DNA of 6,954 nucleotides from Actinomycetota bacterium (GTDB taxonomy: Bacteria > Actinomycetota > Actinomycetes > Actinomycetales > Cellulomonadaceae): positions 1 to 6,954 of the forward strand of contig JAHIJU010000167.1 in assembly GCA_018898235.1 (NCBI GenBank), written 5' to 3'. This document shows positions 6,109 to 6,954 of the stretch, piece by piece. The notes beneath the pieces were generated by a model. It had not been told where the DNA came from. It worked only from the letters and a program-made list of their open reading frames with translations, and made no database searches. A program made the position numbers and the translations under genes. Within the stretch, counting starts at the first letter, position 1, and every line of letters starts with the position of its first letter.

Positions 6109-6954
6109 TCAGTCCCTCGTCTCGTCAGCGGCCGCCGACCGTTCATCGGCTCGGGCGTGCCGGAGGCTGAGCACCGTCGTCAACGTGAGCACCCCGATGA
6201 TGAACCCGAGCGAGACCGGCGTGGTGATCTCCGGGACCGCGGTCACGTGCCGGCCGTCGTTGATGAACGGCACCTCGTTCGTGTGCAGTGCGTGGATGAC
6301 CAGCTTGACCCCGATGAACCCCAGGATCGCGCCAAGGCCGTACGCCAGGTACACGAGTCGGTCCAGCAGGCCGTCCACCAGGAAGAACAGCTGCCGGAGC
6401 CCCAGCAACGAGAAGGCGTTGGCGGCGAACACGAGGAAGGTCTCCTGGGTGAGGCCAAAGATCGCCGGGATGGAGTCGACGGCGAAGATCACGTCGGCCG
6501 TGCCGATGGCCACCATCGCGATCAGCAGGGGCGTCACCATCCGGCGCCCGTCGACCCGGGTGACCAGCGCGTCCCCGACGTAGTCGTCGGTGGTGGGCAG
6601 CAGCCGCCGCGTGAGCCGCAGGGCGGCGTTCTCGGCGAACTCCTCCTCCTCGGAGCCGCCGGACCGGACCTGCTGCCACGCGGTGTAGAGCAGGAACGCA
6701 CCGAAGACGTAGAAGATCCAGCTCACGTTCTCGATGAGCGCAGCGCCCGCGAAGATGAAGACCGTCCGCAGGATCAGCGCCACGGTGATGCCGACCAGCA
6801 GCACCTTCTGCTGGGCCGCCCTGGGCACCCGGAAGCTCGCCATGATCAGGACGAACACGAAGAGGTTGTCGATCGACAGGCTCTTCTCGGTGACGTAGCC
6901 CGCAAAGTACTCCCCACCGTAGCGGGCGCCCCAGACCGCCCACACGATCGCCCC
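6109..6954 (-). CDS. TerC-family integral membrane protein, second copy (5' end beyond the right edge)
   Basis: The 281 visible residues align with the neighbouring TerC protein from about its residue 53 to the end, so roughly 50 residues and the start codon are outside the window. The frame stays open to base 6954; an internal GTG at 6943-6945 should not be taken as the start, because aligned sequence continues before it. Both family motifs are intact: SLSIDNLF with D29 and N30 (visible numbering), and TADVIFAVDSIPAIFGLT with D154 and D160. An acidic loop EEEEFAE lies at 102-108. The C-terminus ends in a charged tail rich in Arg, Asp and Glu. This copy is transcribed first, and its 3' end carries the ribosome-binding site for the second copy. 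Two copies side by side suggest different partners, metals or conditions, or a hetero-oligomer. Confidence 0.94.
   Translation of the reverse strand, partial: GAIVWAVWGARYGGEYFAGYVTEKSLSIDNLFVFVLIMASFRVPRAAQQKVLLVGITVALILRTVFIFAGAALIENVSWIFYVFGAFLLYTAWQQVRSGGSEEEEFAENAALRLTRRLLPTTDDYVGDALVTRVDGRRMVTPLLIAMVAIGTADVIFAVDSIPAIFGLTQETFLVFAANAFSLLGLRQLFFLVDGLLDRLVYLAYGLGAILGFIGVKLVIHALHTNEVPFINDGRHVTAVPEITTPVSLGFIIGVLTLTTVLSLRHARADERSAAADETRD
6113..6118 (-). promoter_or_regulatory. Ribosome-binding site of the downstream TerC gene, inside the upstream TerC gene
   Basis: The minus strand reads GAGGGA followed by 7 bases and the GTG start at 6105. It overlaps the last codons of the upstream TerC gene. 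The position fixes the start of the downstream gene and, with the 3-base gap between the stop and start codons, points to translational coupling of the pair. It is the clearest Shine-Dalgarno sequence in the window. Confidence 0.75.

Noticed and set aside
5110..6954. Tellurite-resistance (ter) operon
   Set aside because: Only TerC-family genes are present, with no TerB, TerD/E or TerZ-type genes, so the pair is better read as Alx-like membrane proteins.
1..6954. Defence system, CRISPR array, prophage or mobile element
   Set aside because: No repeat-spacer pattern, transposase, integrase, tRNA attachment site, toxin-antitoxin pair or nuclease-defence domain was seen. Gene content and composition look chromosomal and uniform.

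Overview
The window comes from a very GC-rich actinobacterium. Support for this includes strong G/C third-position bias, several GTG starts, a UvrA that closely matches the actinobacterial form, a LexA box of the mycobacterial/actinobacterial type, and two promoters that look leaderless. I cannot name a genus. The window holds six protein genes, two of them cut by the window edges. I see no tRNA, rRNA, CRISPR array, insertion sequence or phage gene. Almost all of the sequence is coding; the longest gap is about 75 bases.

Layout. 1-1410 (minus): the N-terminal half of uvrA, the damage-recognition ATPase of nucleotide excision repair, running off the left edge. 1411-1484: a short divergent control region with a near-consensus LexA (SOS) box and a candidate uvrA -10 element placed for a leaderless transcript. 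1485-2147 (plus): a complete metallo-beta-lactamase-fold hydrolase of the glyoxalase-II-like type. 2149-3843 (minus): a complete long/medium-chain acyl-CoA synthetase (FadD type), whose stop lies one base from the stop of the hydrolase. 3844-3890: a 47-base control region with a nested, nearly perfect dyad that looks like a TetR-type operator over the fadD promoter. 3891-5045 (minus): an acyl-CoA dehydrogenase-family flavoprotein that lacks the usual C-terminal catalytic glutamate. 5110-6105 and 6109-6954 (minus): two tandem TerC-family membrane proteins, only 3 bases apart and probably translationally coupled. The upstream one runs off the right edge.

How the parts fit. UvrA and the divergent hydrolase share one control region, and the box there predicts DNA-damage induction. 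The two TerC proteins are probably metal (Mn2+) transporters or metallation helpers. The synthetase and dehydrogenase form a lipid or acyl-CoA module between the TerC pair and the repair genes. All four right-hand genes read leftward, so the TerC pair and the dehydrogenase may be one transcript, while the synthetase appears to have its own promoter and operator. The window contains no clearly new multi-gene system. The observations most worth following are the fadD operator, the atypical dehydrogenase active site, the SOS box, and the lipid module inside a repair/TerC neighbourhood.
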